Below, piece by piece: positions 27,770 through 36,280 of a DNA stretch of 64,000 bases. Both the position numbers and the translations under genes were made by a program. Numbering within the stretch: the stretch's first letter is position 1; each line of letters starts with the position of its first letter. The DNA lies in contig NZ_LFBV01000001.1 of the NCBI RefSeq assembly GCF_001905345.1, forward strand, positions 383,321-447,320, in the 5' to 3' direction. The stretch is from Streptomyces uncialis (GTDB taxonomy: Bacteria > Actinomycetota > Actinomycetes > Streptomycetales > Streptomycetaceae). The notes beneath the pieces were generated by a model, which was not told where the DNA came from, ran no database searches, and saw only the letters and a program-made list of their open reading frames with translations.

Positions 27770-28435
27770 TCAGAGCTTGTCGAGGGAGACGGTGGTGAAC
27801 CCGGGCACGGTCTCGTCCACGGCCAGGTTGAACCCGCCGCTGCCGTCCGCCGGGATGCTGCTCGCCGAGCGCACGATGGAACGGGTGAGGCTGGCCGCGA
27901 ACTCCCGCAGGGCCTGGGCCGCCGACACGGTCCGGTCCTGCTGCATGAACGCCCGGAAGTTGGCGACATGACCGATCGTCGCCCGGTCCGCCTCCCCGAT
28001 GCCGAACGCGATGATGTTGGGCCGGTACCGGGCGTCGATCAGCTCCTTGTGGGCCTGCTGCCAGTCGTCGTCCGTGGGTCCGCCGTCGGACAGGAAGAAC
28101 ACGACCGGCCGGTAGACGTCGTGGCCCTCGGCCTTGAGCGCGGCCACATCGCTCTCGATGCAGCCGAGCAGCGTACGGAACGCCTCCCCGTACGCGGTGA
28201 GCCCGCCGGCGGCGAGGCCCGGCAGGGTGTCGATGTCGCTCAGGTCCACGAGCGGCTGGAGCACCTTCGCGTCGCTGGAGAAACCGATCAGACAGAAGCG
28301 GGTCTTGTCCGCGACGGTCGGGTTGGTGCTGATCTCGCGATGCAGCTCCGGCAGCGCGCTGTTGATGCTGTCGAGGGGGTCCCCGTTCATGGACCCCGAC
28401 TCGTCGCACACCAGGTAGAAGGGAAGGATCTGCAC
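27770..28435 (-). CDS. TerY-like von Willebrand A domain protein
   Basis: 221 residues, a single vWA domain. The adhesion-site motif is complete: LVCDESGSM (~8-16), then Thr in GGLTAYGEAF and FFLSDGGPTDDDW. No signal peptide, so it is cytosolic. This is the first member of the phosphorylation triad (vWA, PP2C, kinase) known as TerY-P from comparative genomics of tellurium-resistance-related loci. It probably acts as a scaffold or phospho-regulated partner. The upstream neighbour is the MotB/ZorB-like gene, ~100 bp away in the same direction. Confidence 0.9.
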   Translation of the reverse strand: MQILPFYLVCDESGSMNGDPLDSINSALPELHREISTNPTVADKTRFCLIGFSSDAKVLQPLVDLSDIDTLPGLAAGGLTAYGEAFRTLLGCIESDVAALKAEGHDVYRPVVFFLSDGGPTDDDWQQAHKELIDARYRPNIIAFGIGEADRATIGHVANFRAFMQQDRTVSAAQALREFAASLTRSIVRSASSIPADGSGGFNLAVDETVPGFTTVSLDKL

Positions 28436-28534
28436 GGTCTCGTACCTCCGAGCGGTGTTCGTCAGGGAGTGCGTCAGCGGATGAGGCGGTCGGCACGGGT
28501 GGGTCGGTACGGGTGGGTCGGTACGGCGGGGATG

Positions 28535-29020
28535 TCAGTAGGTGTAGAAGTAGATCTCCAGGTCGGCGGAGCCGCCGGAGGACCCGCCCTTCCAGAAGTC
28601 CCGGGTGGTCGCGCCCTTGAACATGGCCGGACGGGCCTTCGTCAGCAGTGAGTTGACCTCGCTCGCGTACGCTCCGCCGCGCCCCGGGTCCGAGTGGTGC
28701 CCGAAGGTGAGGACGAACGCGGCCTGCTTGTCCTTGTGCCGGGCGGTGACCGACCGCAGCTGGCGCACGATACGGTCCCGGGCGCCCGGAGCGGCCGCGA
28801 TCGACACCTTCACCGGCTTGCGGTTCACCGCGCGGGGCCCGGTGGGCTTCGGCTTCGGCTCCTTGGTCCCGGTGGTGCCCGGACGGCCGCCCTCGGCCGC
28901 CTTCACCGGGTCGCCCTGGTCCCCCATCGCGACCAGCGCGAGCACGAGCAGCAGATCCGCGAAGAGCCACCCCGCGAGATGCAGGGGGCTGAAGCGCCGC
29001 GTTCGGGTACGGCGCGTCAC
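28535..29020 (-). CDS. Single-TM protein with MotB/ZorB-like TM helix and degenerate OmpA-like domain
   Basis: 161 residues. One N-terminal TM helix (~15-33) contains GWLFADLLLVLALVAMG. An Asp at the start of the helix in the context F-A-D-L recalls the ion-conducting Asp of MotB, ExbD and ZorB. A Pro/Lys linker follows, then a ~90-residue C-terminal domain with FGHHSDPGRGGAYASEVNSLLTKA, which resembles the G-H-x-D-x-x-G...N...L pattern of OmpA/MotB peptidoglycan-binding domains but is degenerate. GTG 29020 overlaps the upstream gene (GTGA), implying a two-protein complex. Family assignment is inference. Confidence 0.55.
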   Translation of the reverse strand: MTRRTRTRRFSPLHLAGWLFADLLLVLALVAMGDQGDPVKAAEGGRPGTTGTKEPKPKPTGPRAVNRKPVKVSIAAAPGARDRIVRQLRSVTARHKDKQAAFVLTFGHHSDPGRGGAYASEVNSLLTKARPAMFKGATTRDFWKGGSSGGSADLEIYFYTY

Positions 29021-30432
29021 TGGACGTCGGCCGCCCGGTCGGGGCTCCCGGGGCTCCCGGTGTCGCCGGGACTCCCCTTGTCGCCGGGGCTTGCGGGGCG
29101 TCCGGAGCCTCCGGTCCCTTCGGGGTGGTCCGACGCCCGCCGCCGCGACGGCACCCGGCCGTCCGGGTCCAGGGTCCACCAGTCCGGTGCCCGGTCCTCG
29201 GGCTCGTGCCCGCGATCGTGCCCGTTCCCGTACGCGGCCAGGGCCGCCGGCCGGTCCGCGCCGCCCGTACGGGCCCCGAAGGCCGCTCCGCTCCTGGCCA
29301 GCGCGTCGACCAGATCGGCGAACCGGTCCGCGCTCTCCCGCAGCGCGCGGGTCTGCTCGGACAGCCGCACGGCCGCCTCCTGGGAACCGGCGACGGCCTT
29401 CGCGGTCTGCTCGGTGACCTCGGTCAGCCGGTCCAGGATCCGCGCCGACACATCCGTGGCGACCTCCGTCGCCGTGGTGAACGACCGCTGCGCCGCGCCC
29501 AGGGTGTGCACCGAGTCCTCGACCCGCTCCCCGGCCCGGTCCAGCACGTCCCGCACCTCGCTGTTCACCGCCGTCACCCCGTCCAGCGCCTTGCCGACCT
29601 CGCCGCCGCCCCGGGTCACGGCCGTCTCGATGCGCCGCGCCGCGCTCTCCAGCGGCTGGACCGCCGCGTCCACCCCGGCGAGCCGCCGCTCGGCGGACTC
29701 CACGGAGCTCCCGACCGACGCGGCGGCGGCGGTGAGCCGCTCCTGGGTCTGTGACGCCTGCACCACCAGTTGCCCCAGCGAGACCGCGGCCTTGCTCAGC
29801 TCCCCGGTGAACCGCGCGGGGGACGTCAACCGCTTGTCGTTCAGCAGGAGTTGGGCCCGGGTGAGAACGGGGACGAGCCGGGCCAGCAGCTCGGCGGCGG
29901 ACCGGTCCGCCCCGGCCTCCCGCCGGTCCTCATGGGCGCGCCGGAAGCCGTGGACGAGCGTCAGCGCGAACAGCAGGACGATCGCCCAGCTCGCGTACAC
30001 CGCGACGTCCCCGAAGGTGGACCAGCCGGTGAGCCGTCCCTCGAACCCCGTCTGCCAGAGCTGGAGGAACGGCCGGGCGGCGGCCTTCGGCTCCTCGCCG
30101 ATCAGCGCCTCGTACGCGCTGGTCGCCTCGCTCAGCGCGTACCACGTCAGCAGCAGCGGGAGGAAGACCAGCGCGCCGATCCCCGCTTCCAGCCACCCCC
30201 AGAACGCGCGGTCGGGCGGCGCGGTGCGCAGGGCGTGGACGCTCTCGGGGCGCGCGTACGCGTCGAGCAGGTCGAGTTCGGTCCATGGCTCCACGTCGCC
30301 GCCGCCGATGCCCTGGAGCGCGTCGGCGAGTGCGGTGAGTTCGTCCCGCCGGGACGCGAGCCCCGGTTCGGCGGAGAGATTCCTGAGCTGTCCCGCGACA
30401 GCGGCACGGTCGGCCAGTGCCCCAACGGGCAT
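29017..30432 (-). CDS. Two-TM membrane protein with long cytoplasmic coiled-coil-like tail
   Basis: 471 residues. An N-terminal soluble segment (1-~85) is followed by two TM helices (~88-108 IGALVFLPLLLTWYAL and ~143-163 YASWAIVLLFALTLVHGF). A long Ala/Glu/Arg/Val-rich helical region follows (~165-405) with no Pro and heptad-like spacing, similar to methyl-accepting or apolipoprotein-type coiled coils. The C-terminus (~410-471) is a disordered Pro/Gly/Asp tail. With its translationally coupled partner it resembles the layout of ZorA/ZorB (membrane stator with a long tail plus a MotB-like partner), though only two TMs are evident rather than the three or four of MotA/ZorA. First gene of the leftward operon. 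Confidence 0.6.
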   Translation of the reverse strand: MPVGALADRAAVAGQLRNLSAEPGLASRRDELTALADALQGIGGGDVEPWTELDLLDAYARPESVHALRTAPPDRAFWGWLEAGIGALVFLPLLLTWYALSEATSAYEALIGEEPKAAARPFLQLWQTGFEGRLTGWSTFGDVAVYASWAIVLLFALTLVHGFRRAHEDRREAGADRSAAELLARLVPVLTRAQLLLNDKRLTSPARFTGELSKAAVSLGQLVVQASQTQERLTAAAASVGSSVESAERRLAGVDAAVQPLESAARRIETAVTRGGGEVGKALDGVTAVNSEVRDVLDRAGERVEDSVHTLGAAQRSFTTATEVATDVSARILDRLTEVTEQTAKAVAGSQEAAVRLSEQTRALRESADRFADLVDALARSGAAFGARTGGADRPAALAAYGNGHDRGHEPEDRAPDWWTLDPDGRVPSRRRASDHPEGTGGSGRPASPGDKGSPGDTGSPGSPDRAADVQ

Positions 30433-30627
30433 GCGTACCCCTAGGAGAGAACACAGGGCGCGGCGGACCGCCGTCCCGCCCTTCCGGCTCAGGAGCCCCC
30501 GTCCGGCCCTGCCGCGCCGGATGTCCCCTCACCCCCGTGCGCGGGCCGCCGATACTAGCGCACAAGGCGACGGACAGGGCATATGATCCCGGATTCCAGG
30601 GCGAGTTGGGGAAGCCGAGGGGGACTC
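30433..30627. promoter_or_regulatory. Divergent promoter region of the TerY-P/TerD locus
   Basis: A 195-bp gap from which the leftward operon and the rightward TerD gene diverge. A TATGAT (30582-30587) is a candidate -10 for the rightward gene. AGGGG precedes the leftward ATG and GAGGGGG the rightward ATG. No clear -35 or operator dyad was found. Confidence 0.45.
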
Positions 30628-31554
30628 ATGGCTGAACACGACGGACAGGGGACGGGCGACCGCCCCCGTGGGGTGATCAGGCTGCGCCCCCCGGACCCGT
30701 CCGCCCCGTCCCCGGACCCGTCCGCCCCGTTCCCGGACCCGTCCGCCCCGTCCCCGACCCCGGGCCCGGCCAAGCCCCCGCCTCCGACCCCGACGGTGAC
30801 CGCGACCCCGCCGCCCGCCCCGCCCCCGGTACGCACACCTCCCGCCCCGCCGTCGGTACGGACACCCGCCCCCGTCCGGTCCCGGCCCGACGTGACCCGC
30901 CCGGTGATCGCGACCCGGACCCGCCCCCGTACCCCCGGACCCGGTGCGCGAGGGGTGCCGGAAGCCGCGCCGCCGCCCCCGCCCGTCCTCTCCTCCGCCA
31001 GCCCGCAGGCCCGGATCACCGGCCGGGGAATCCTCCAGGCCAACCTCAACTGGGCGTCCGGCGTGGACGCCGACCTGGACCTCGGCTGCCTGGTCGCGTT
31101 CCCCGACGGCGGCGGACTCGCGGTGCAGGCCCTCGGCGAGGCGTACGGGTCGCTCGACGAGTGGCCGTACGTGGCCCTCGACCAGGACGACCGCACCGGC
31201 GCCTCGGCCGACGGCGAGACCCTGCGGGTCAATCTCGCGCACACCGCCCGCTTCGAGCGCCTGCTGTTCTACGTGTACGTCTACGAGGGCGCCGTCGACT
31301 TCCGCAGCCTCGGCGCCACGGTCACCGTGACCGCGCCCGGCGCGGCGGGCTGCCGCATCCCGCTGGACGACTCCCCGGCCGGGGCGGTCGCGTGCGCCGT
31401 CGCCCTGGTCCGTCCGGCGGTCGGCGGGCTCTCCGTACGCCGGGAGGCCCGCTGGTTCCGGCCGATGGACGAGCTGTGGATACAGCAGCAGATGGACCAG
31501 GCGTACGGCTTCGGGTTCGAGTGGACCTACGCCACGAAGCCGTCCCGGGGCTGA
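30628..31554 (+). CDS. TerD-domain protein with Pro-rich N-terminus
   Basis: 308 residues. Residues 1-~115 are a Pro/Thr/Ala-rich disordered tail containing DPSAP repeats. The TerD/TerA beta-sandwich follows (~125-300): ANLNWASGVDADLDLGCLVAF with the calcium-binding acidic cluster, then ALDQDDRTGASADGETLRVNL, a second acidic cluster typical of TerD. The start is ATG 30628 with GAGGGGG upstream. TerD domains bind Ca2+ and belong to chemical-stress and tellurite-response systems. Divergent orientation next to the TerY-P triad fits such a system. Confidence 0.85.
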   Translation: MAEHDGQGTGDRPRGVIRLRPPDPSAPSPDPSAPFPDPSAPSPTPGPAKPPPPTPTVTATPPPAPPPVRTPPAPPSVRTPAPVRSRPDVTRPVIATRTRPRTPGPGARGVPEAAPPPPPVLSSASPQARITGRGILQANLNWASGVDADLDLGCLVAFPDGGGLAVQALGEAYGSLDEWPYVALDQDDRTGASADGETLRVNLAHTARFERLLFYVYVYEGAVDFRSLGATVTVTAPGAAGCRIPLDDSPAGAVACAVALVRPAVGGLSVRREARWFRPMDELWIQQQMDQAYGFGFEWTYATKPSRG

Positions 31555-31705
31555 CGGAACGGACCACCGGGGCCGGTCACCGGGGCCGGGCGGGCACGCC
31601 GGTCGGGCGGGTCGCCGGGGCCGGTCGGGCGGACCGGCCGCCGCACGGGAACCGCGCTCCGGCCCCGGGCGTCCGGACGGTCCGGGGCCACCACGAGGGG
31701 GACGG

Positions 31706-34540
31706 ATGACGCAGGGCACGACGACGCCGGTCGCGGGGGCCGCGGGGACGGCGGACGTGTGGGCCGAGCCCGCCGACCGGACGCGGTACGAGCAGGCGGT
31801 ACGTGACGGGCTGGCCGAACCCCGGATCGCCCGGCGGCTGGGCACCCGGCCGGCCGTGACCGCCGAGAACGTCGAGGAGGCCATGCTCGGCGAGGCGCAC
31901 ACCGCGCAGGTGCGGCGGCTGTGCGAGGAGTCGTACACGGAGTACCGCGCGGCACGGGACCGGCATGTGCGCAACGCCCGCGCGCTGCGGGACGAGCCGG
32001 TCGAGTGGGATGTGCGGTCGGTCGTCGCCCTCGGCTGCTTCACGCTGTGGGTGGCGCATGTCCTCGTGGTCGGCACGCTGGTCTACGACTTCTCGATCCT
32101 GCGGCGGTTGGCCGCGTTCGCCTCCTCCATGCTGGTCGCCGTGGTCGTGCTGACACCTCCCATGCTCTGGGTGCTCCGGCGGCCCCGGTCGGCGGCCAAC
32201 CTGGAGCGCCAGTTCATCGCCCTGTGGCAGCTGACCTCCCGCCCCTGGCTCGCCTTCCGCTCCACCCGGCTGCGCCGCCGGTGGCTGGACGACCTGCGGC
32301 AGAACGCGGTGCGGCCCGTGCTGCCCCAGGTGATCGACGCGCTGCTCGGGGACGATCCGTACTCGGTGCTGATGCCCGACAACTACAAGGGGCTGCGGGC
32401 CGCCCAGGACCGCGCATACGTGGTGCCCGGCAACGCCGCAGCCGTCCTCGAACGCAAGCTCTCCATGCTGGACGGCGGCACGGTCGCGCTGTCCGGTCCG
32501 CGCGGCGTCGGCAAGACGACCCTGCTGGAGAACGCGCCGGGGCCCGACGACTTCGCGGTCGCCACCCACGTCCCCGCCGCCTACACCCCGCACGACTTCC
32601 TGCTGTTCGTCTTCACCCGGGTCTGCGAGCGCTACATCGAACGGGAGGGGCACCCCGTACCGGAGTTCACCCGGCTCTCGGGCTTCGTACGGACGGCCCG
32701 GCGGCTGCGGTCCCGGCTGCGCCGCGCCACCCGGTCCCTGTTCTTCGCGCTCCCGGCCGCCGCGCTCGTCGTCCTCGGGTCGTACGCCGCCGCCCGGTCG
32801 CTGTGGGGGCGGCACCGGGACAAGGCCGGTTCCTGGACGGAGACCGCCGCCGAATGGGCCGGTGACCTGGCGGTGGAGGTGTGGCGGGGGCAGAACCTCG
32901 GCATGGGGCTGCTGGTCACCGCCGTGGGGCTGGTGCTGTGGGGCTCACGCGGGTCGGCCGGCTGGCGGCGGTTCCTGCGGACGCTGCCGCGGTACGTCCT
33001 CGTCGGCGTCGCGGGCGTGCTGCTGTTCGGCGTCCCGGTGTCCCTCTTCTACGACGCGGACCTGCGGCATCACTTCGATGCGCTGATGGGGCGCGACAGC
33101 TTCGTGGTGACTCAACTCGTCCTGTTCTGCGGGGCGGTGGCGGTCTGGGCGGGCGGCTGGACGCTGGACGACCTCAAGGTGCTCGGCCGCAAGCTCCCGC
33201 CGCACTACCTCACCACCCCGCTGGCGCTCGTGGTCGGCGCCCTGTTCGGATGGCGCCTGGTCCGGGACGGGAACGGCTCCGCGCTGCTCACCGACGACGA
33301 CAACCCGACCCGGCTGCTCTGTCTCGTCCTCGGCGCGCTGTTCCTGCGGCTGGGGGCGTGGCGGGTACGGCCCGCCGAACCGCCGCTCGTCACCGAGTGC
33401 CGTGACCAGCTGTACCGGCTGCGCACCGTGCAGACCACGACCGCCGCGGTCGCGCCCGGCGCGACGCAGGTCGCGAGCCTGCTCACCACCCACACCTCGT
33501 CGCTGTCGACCGTGCCGCCCAACTTCCCCGAACTCGTCTCGGACTTCCGTGAACTGCTGGCCGACATCGCGGCCCAGGTCCACCGCGCGGGGCACCGCAC
33601 GGTGATCTCCATCGACGAGCTGGACCGGCTCGGCACCGACGCGCAGGCGCTCGCGTTCCTCGGGGAGGTCAAGGCGATCCTGGGCGTGCCGCATGTGTAC
33701 TTCCTGCTGTCGGTCGCGGAGGACGTGGGCGCGGCGTTCGTCCGGCGCGGGCTGCCCTACCGGGACGCGACGGACAGTTCGCTGGACGACATCGTCCATG
33801 TGCAGCCCTGCACCCTCGCGGAGTCGCGCGCCATCATGGACCGCCGGGCCCCCGGGCTCACCCCGCCCGGCTCCGCCGAGGTGTCCCCGTACGTGCTTCT
33901 CGCGCACGCGCTGTCCGGGGGCGTGGTGCGGGACCTGATCCGCTACGGGCGCCGGATCATCGAGGTACGTCAGAGAGGCGGCAGCGTCGAACTCTCCGAC
34001 ATCTCCCGCAGGTTGATCCTGGAGGAACTGTCCGACACGCTCGCGGGGTTCCGTACGCTGCTCGGCAAGCACCCGTGGACCGCGCAGAGCGCGGCGGTCC
34101 TCGGCCGCTACCGTGCGCTGACCGGTCAGCTCCGCTACCGCTGCGGGTGCCGCGCGGACGCGGTGACGACCGCGCTCCAGGCGTTCGCCTCCCAGCCCGG
34201 CCTGCCCTACCACCCGGACGAACCGGCCGCCGAGAGCACGCAGGGGCTGCTGCACGAGGCGTCCACGTACGCGTACTACGGGCTCACGCTGCTCCAGGTC
34301 TTCAGCCCCGAGGACTTCGAGGACCGCCGCGGACGCGCCTTCGCGCGCAGCGCCACGTACGGTGATCCGCACTTCCTCGCGGAGATCCGGCTGGAGCTGG
34401 CGCTTTCGTCGTACAGCGTGCGTCCGCTGGTGGATCTCGCGCGGCACGCGTGGGCGCTGCCGGTGATGGAGGACTGGCCCCCGGCGGCGGCGATCCCCGC
34501 GCCACGGGGTGAGCCGTGCGCGCTGCATCCGCAGGACTGA
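31706..34540 (+). CDS. KAP-type membrane-anchored P-loop NTPase
   Basis: 944 residues. Two TM helices at ~115-160 precede the ATPase domain. Walker A is GPRGVGKTT (~263-271). The long insertion between Walker A and B carries further TM helices (~345-365, 395-415, 430-450, 470-490, 505-525), the hallmark of KAP P-loop NTPases. Walker B is VISIDELDRL (~632-641), followed by a sensor region (VYFLLSVAEDVGAAFVRRG). The C-terminal ~240 residues are helical. KAP ATPases organise membrane complexes in signalling and phage-exclusion loci. GAGGGG lies before ATG 31706. A 151-bp gap after the TerD gene is compatible with one transcript. Confidence 0.85.
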   Translation: MTQGTTTPVAGAAGTADVWAEPADRTRYEQAVRDGLAEPRIARRLGTRPAVTAENVEEAMLGEAHTAQVRRLCEESYTEYRAARDRHVRNARALRDEPVEWDVRSVVALGCFTLWVAHVLVVGTLVYDFSILRRLAAFASSMLVAVVVLTPPMLWVLRRPRSAANLERQFIALWQLTSRPWLAFRSTRLRRRWLDDLRQNAVRPVLPQVIDALLGDDPYSVLMPDNYKGLRAAQDRAYVVPGNAAAVLERKLSMLDGGTVALSGPRGVGKTTLLENAPGPDDFAVATHVPAAYTPHDFLLFVFTRVCERYIEREGHPVPEFTRLSGFVRTARRLRSRLRRATRSLFFALPAAALVVLGSYAAARSLWGRHRDKAGSWTETAAEWAGDLAVEVWRGQNLGMGLLVTAVGLVLWGSRGSAGWRRFLRTLPRYVLVGVAGVLLFGVPVSLFYDADLRHHFDALMGRDSFVVTQLVLFCGAVAVWAGGWTLDDLKVLGRKLPPHYLTTPLALVVGALFGWRLVRDGNGSALLTDDDNPTRLLCLVLGALFLRLGAWRVRPAEPPLVTECRDQLYRLRTVQTTTAAVAPGATQVASLLTTHTSSLSTVPPNFPELVSDFRELLADIAAQVHRAGHRTVISIDELDRLGTDAQALAFLGEVKAILGVPHVYFLLSVAEDVGAAFVRRGLPYRDATDSSLDDIVHVQPCTLAESRAIMDRRAPGLTPPGSAEVSPYVLLAHALSGGVVRDLIRYGRRIIEVRQRGGSVELSDISRRLILEELSDTLAGFRTLLGKHPWTAQSAAVLGRYRALTGQLRYRCGCRADAVTTALQAFASQPGLPYHPDEPAAESTQGLLHEASTYAYYGLTLLQVFSPEDFEDRRGRAFARSATYGDPHFLAEIRLELALSSYSVRPLVDLARHAWALPVMEDWPPAAAIPAPRGEPCALHPQD

Positions 34541-34550
34541 GGGGGTGGCT

Positions 34551-34580
34551 CCGGGTTCACCGGGTGTTCCCGGTGCCCGG
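34551..34580. terminator. Hairpin between KAP NTPase gene and convergent DUF2867-like gene
   Basis: CACCGGG (34558-34564) pairs with CCCGGTG (34569-34575) around TGTT, and the flanks add further G-C pairs. It lies in a 103-bp convergent gap. Confidence 0.55.
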
Positions 34581-34643
34581 CGGAGGCCGATGGTGCGCCC
34601 CCGGTGGTTCCGAAGGCCGTCCCGTCCTGTTCGCGGTGCGGGG

Positions 34644-35222
34644 TTACGGGCTCGCGCCGCTCCAGGTCGGTTCGCCGGGACGCCCGGGTGCGCGGACGCG
34701 GGCTTCGGCGTCGCGGAGCACCCCGGGGGTCAATCGCCGGTGGACGGCGGACAGCGGCGGCCATATCGCGCGGCCCGGGAAACGGCGGTAGCGCAGGAAA
34801 GTACCGAGCGACACCTGGTCATGGGACGAGCGGACGACCAGTTCGCAGGCGAGGAACCAGGACGTGGCCTCCAACCGCACCCAGTCCGGCCCGCGTTCGG
34901 CCACACGCCAGCCGGCCACGGTGTCCGGTGACCGTCCCCGGCCGAGCCGCAGCCCCAGCAGGGCCCGCCAGATGAACCATCCGGCGGGGGTGACGACATC
35001 CCCGAACATGGCGCGGGCCCACCGCTCCGGTGTGGCGGCGGTGTCCGTTCTCAGAGTGAAGTGATCGGCGTAGTCGAGGGCCGGCAGCGCGCTGAGGTCC
35101 CGGAGGGGTCCGGGGACGCGGTGGACTCCCACCGCGCCCGTCACGCCGCCTGTCGGCGCATCGCCATCGTCATCGGAGGGCTCCGGGGCCGCGGTTCGCT
35201 GATTCCTGCCGAGGAGAGGCAC
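34644..35222 (-). CDS. DUF2867-like protein divergent from a TetR regulator
   Basis: 192 residues. The C-terminal two thirds read like a DUF2867-type domain: TPERWARAMFGDVVTPAGWFIWRALLGLRLG, then VRLEATSWFLACELVVRSSHDQVSLGTFLRY and a terminal P-x-S-x-x-H motif. No catalytic residues are known for the family. GTG 35222 is preceded by GGGGG. It is divergent from a TetR-family gene, with two copies of a palindrome between them, so it is probably the regulator's target. Family naming is moderately secure; function unknown. Confidence 0.6.
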   Translation of the reverse strand: MPLLGRNQRTAAPEPSDDDGDAPTGGVTGAVGVHRVPGPLRDLSALPALDYADHFTLRTDTAATPERWARAMFGDVVTPAGWFIWRALLGLRLGRGRSPDTVAGWRVAERGPDWVRLEATSWFLACELVVRSSHDQVSLGTFLRYRRFPGRAIWPPLSAVHRRLTPGVLRDAEARVRAPGRPGEPTWSGASP

Positions 35223-35240
35223 GGCTGTCCCCCATCTATG

Positions 35241-35290
35241 TGTACGGTACCGTATAGAACTACGCTAGCCCAGATATACGCCTCCGTATA
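35241..35290. promoter_or_regulatory. Two TetR-type operators in the divergent promoter
   Basis: Two 16-bp pseudo-palindromes, TGTACGGTACCGTATA (35241-35256) and TATACGCCTCCGTATA (35275-35290), match at 12 of 16 positions and lie 34 bp apart. Both share the half-site CCGTATA. The position between the DUF2867-like gene and tetR suggests autoregulation and repression of the neighbour. Confidence 0.75.
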
Positions 35291-35326
35291 GTCCGCTGGG
35301 CCGGGGCGAGTGAGAGGGGGACACGG

Positions 35327-35920
35327 GTGCGCGCACCACGGACGCCGCGGGAGAGATGGATCGAGGAGGGCCTGCGGGCGCTGGCCGAGGCCGGTCCCGA
35401 CGCCGTCCGCGTCGAGGCGCTCGCCAAGCGGATCGGCGTCACGAAGGGCGGCTTCTACGGATACTTCACCGACCGGGACGCGCTGCTGGTGGCCATGCTC
35501 GACACCTGGGAGCGGGAGAGCACCGACGAGGTCGTCGACCGTGTCGAGCGGGAGGGCGGTGACGCGAAGTCCAAGGCCCATCGCGCGGGCACGCTCACCT
35601 TCTCCGGTGACCGGCTGCTGCCCATCGATCTCGCGGTCCGGGCGTGGGCCCGGCGGGACGAAGCCGTCGCGGAGCGGTTGCGGCGGGTCGACAACCGCCG
35701 GATGGATCTGGTGCGTGAGGTGATCGGCTCCTTCTGCGCCGATCCGATGGAGGTGGAGGCGCGCAGTCTGCTCGCCTTCTGCGCGGCGATCGGGGGCCAC
35801 TTCCTGGCGGCGGACCACGGGGCGTTCACCCGGGAGCAGGTGTTCCACCGTGCCGCGGATCTGCTTCTCGACCGGTCCCCCGGTGAGGGGGACGACCCGT
35901 CTCCGCCCGGGAGCGTCTGA
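35327..35920 (+). CDS. TetR/AcrR family transcriptional regulator
   Basis: 197 residues. The N-terminal HTH (~8-55) contains VEALAKRIGVTKGGFYGYFTDRDALLVAMLDTWE, the canonical TetR DNA-binding helices. The ligand-binding helical domain (~60-185) is rich in Arg, Asp and Leu. The start is GTG 35327. It is divergent from the DUF2867-like gene, and the shared intergenic region holds two matching palindromes, its likely operators. The effector is unknown. A dispersed repeat begins immediately after its stop codon. Confidence 0.93.
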   Translation: MRAPRTPRERWIEEGLRALAEAGPDAVRVEALAKRIGVTKGGFYGYFTDRDALLVAMLDTWERESTDEVVDRVEREGGDAKSKAHRAGTLTFSGDRLLPIDLAVRAWARRDEAVAERLRRVDNRRMDLVREVIGSFCADPMEVEARSLLAFCAAIGGHFLAADHGAFTREQVFHRAADLLLDRSPGEGDDPSPPGSV

Positions 35921-36280
35921 GTCGCCTTCGCTTGCGCCTTTGAGGTCTGTCCGGCGGGACGCACTTCCCAGGTCTGTCCGGCTGGTCGTACTTCGCTCCT
36001 GTGCCGTCGCTCGGTGGTTGTGCGCAGTTCCCCGCGGGTCGCCTTCGCTTGCGCTTCCCAGGTCTGTCCGGCGGGGCGTACTTCGTTGCTGTGCGGGTCG
36101 CTCGTGGGGTGCGCAGTTCCCCGCGCCCCTGGGTACTCGGTGCTGGGCGCACTTCGTTGCTGTGCCGTCGCTCGTCGTTTTCGCGCAGTTCCCCGCGCCC
36201 CTTTGGGGCGCATCCGGTCGGTTCTTCGGGTCGGGGCCGGTCGGGATTCTCCGTCCTCGCTCCAACGCGCTCGGTCCGGG
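35921..36280. repeat. Dispersed repeat block between tetR and the Tn3 transposase
   Basis: Three imperfect units share GTCTGTCCGGC, TACTTCGTTGCTGTG and GCGCAGTTCCCCGCG. Read on the minus strand they match the ~67-bp repeats at 45.25-45.79 kb (CGCGGGGAACTGCGC core) and its right-end sequence GAAGCGCAAGCGAAGGCGAC. No convincing gene lies here; the open frames crossing it are repeat-encoded. Confidence 0.8.

Noticed and set aside
28694..30586. 630-codon plus-strand Ser/Arg-rich frame opposite the coiled-coil gene
   Set aside because: Shadow frame; the minus-strand product has TM helices, coupled overlaps and coherent composition.
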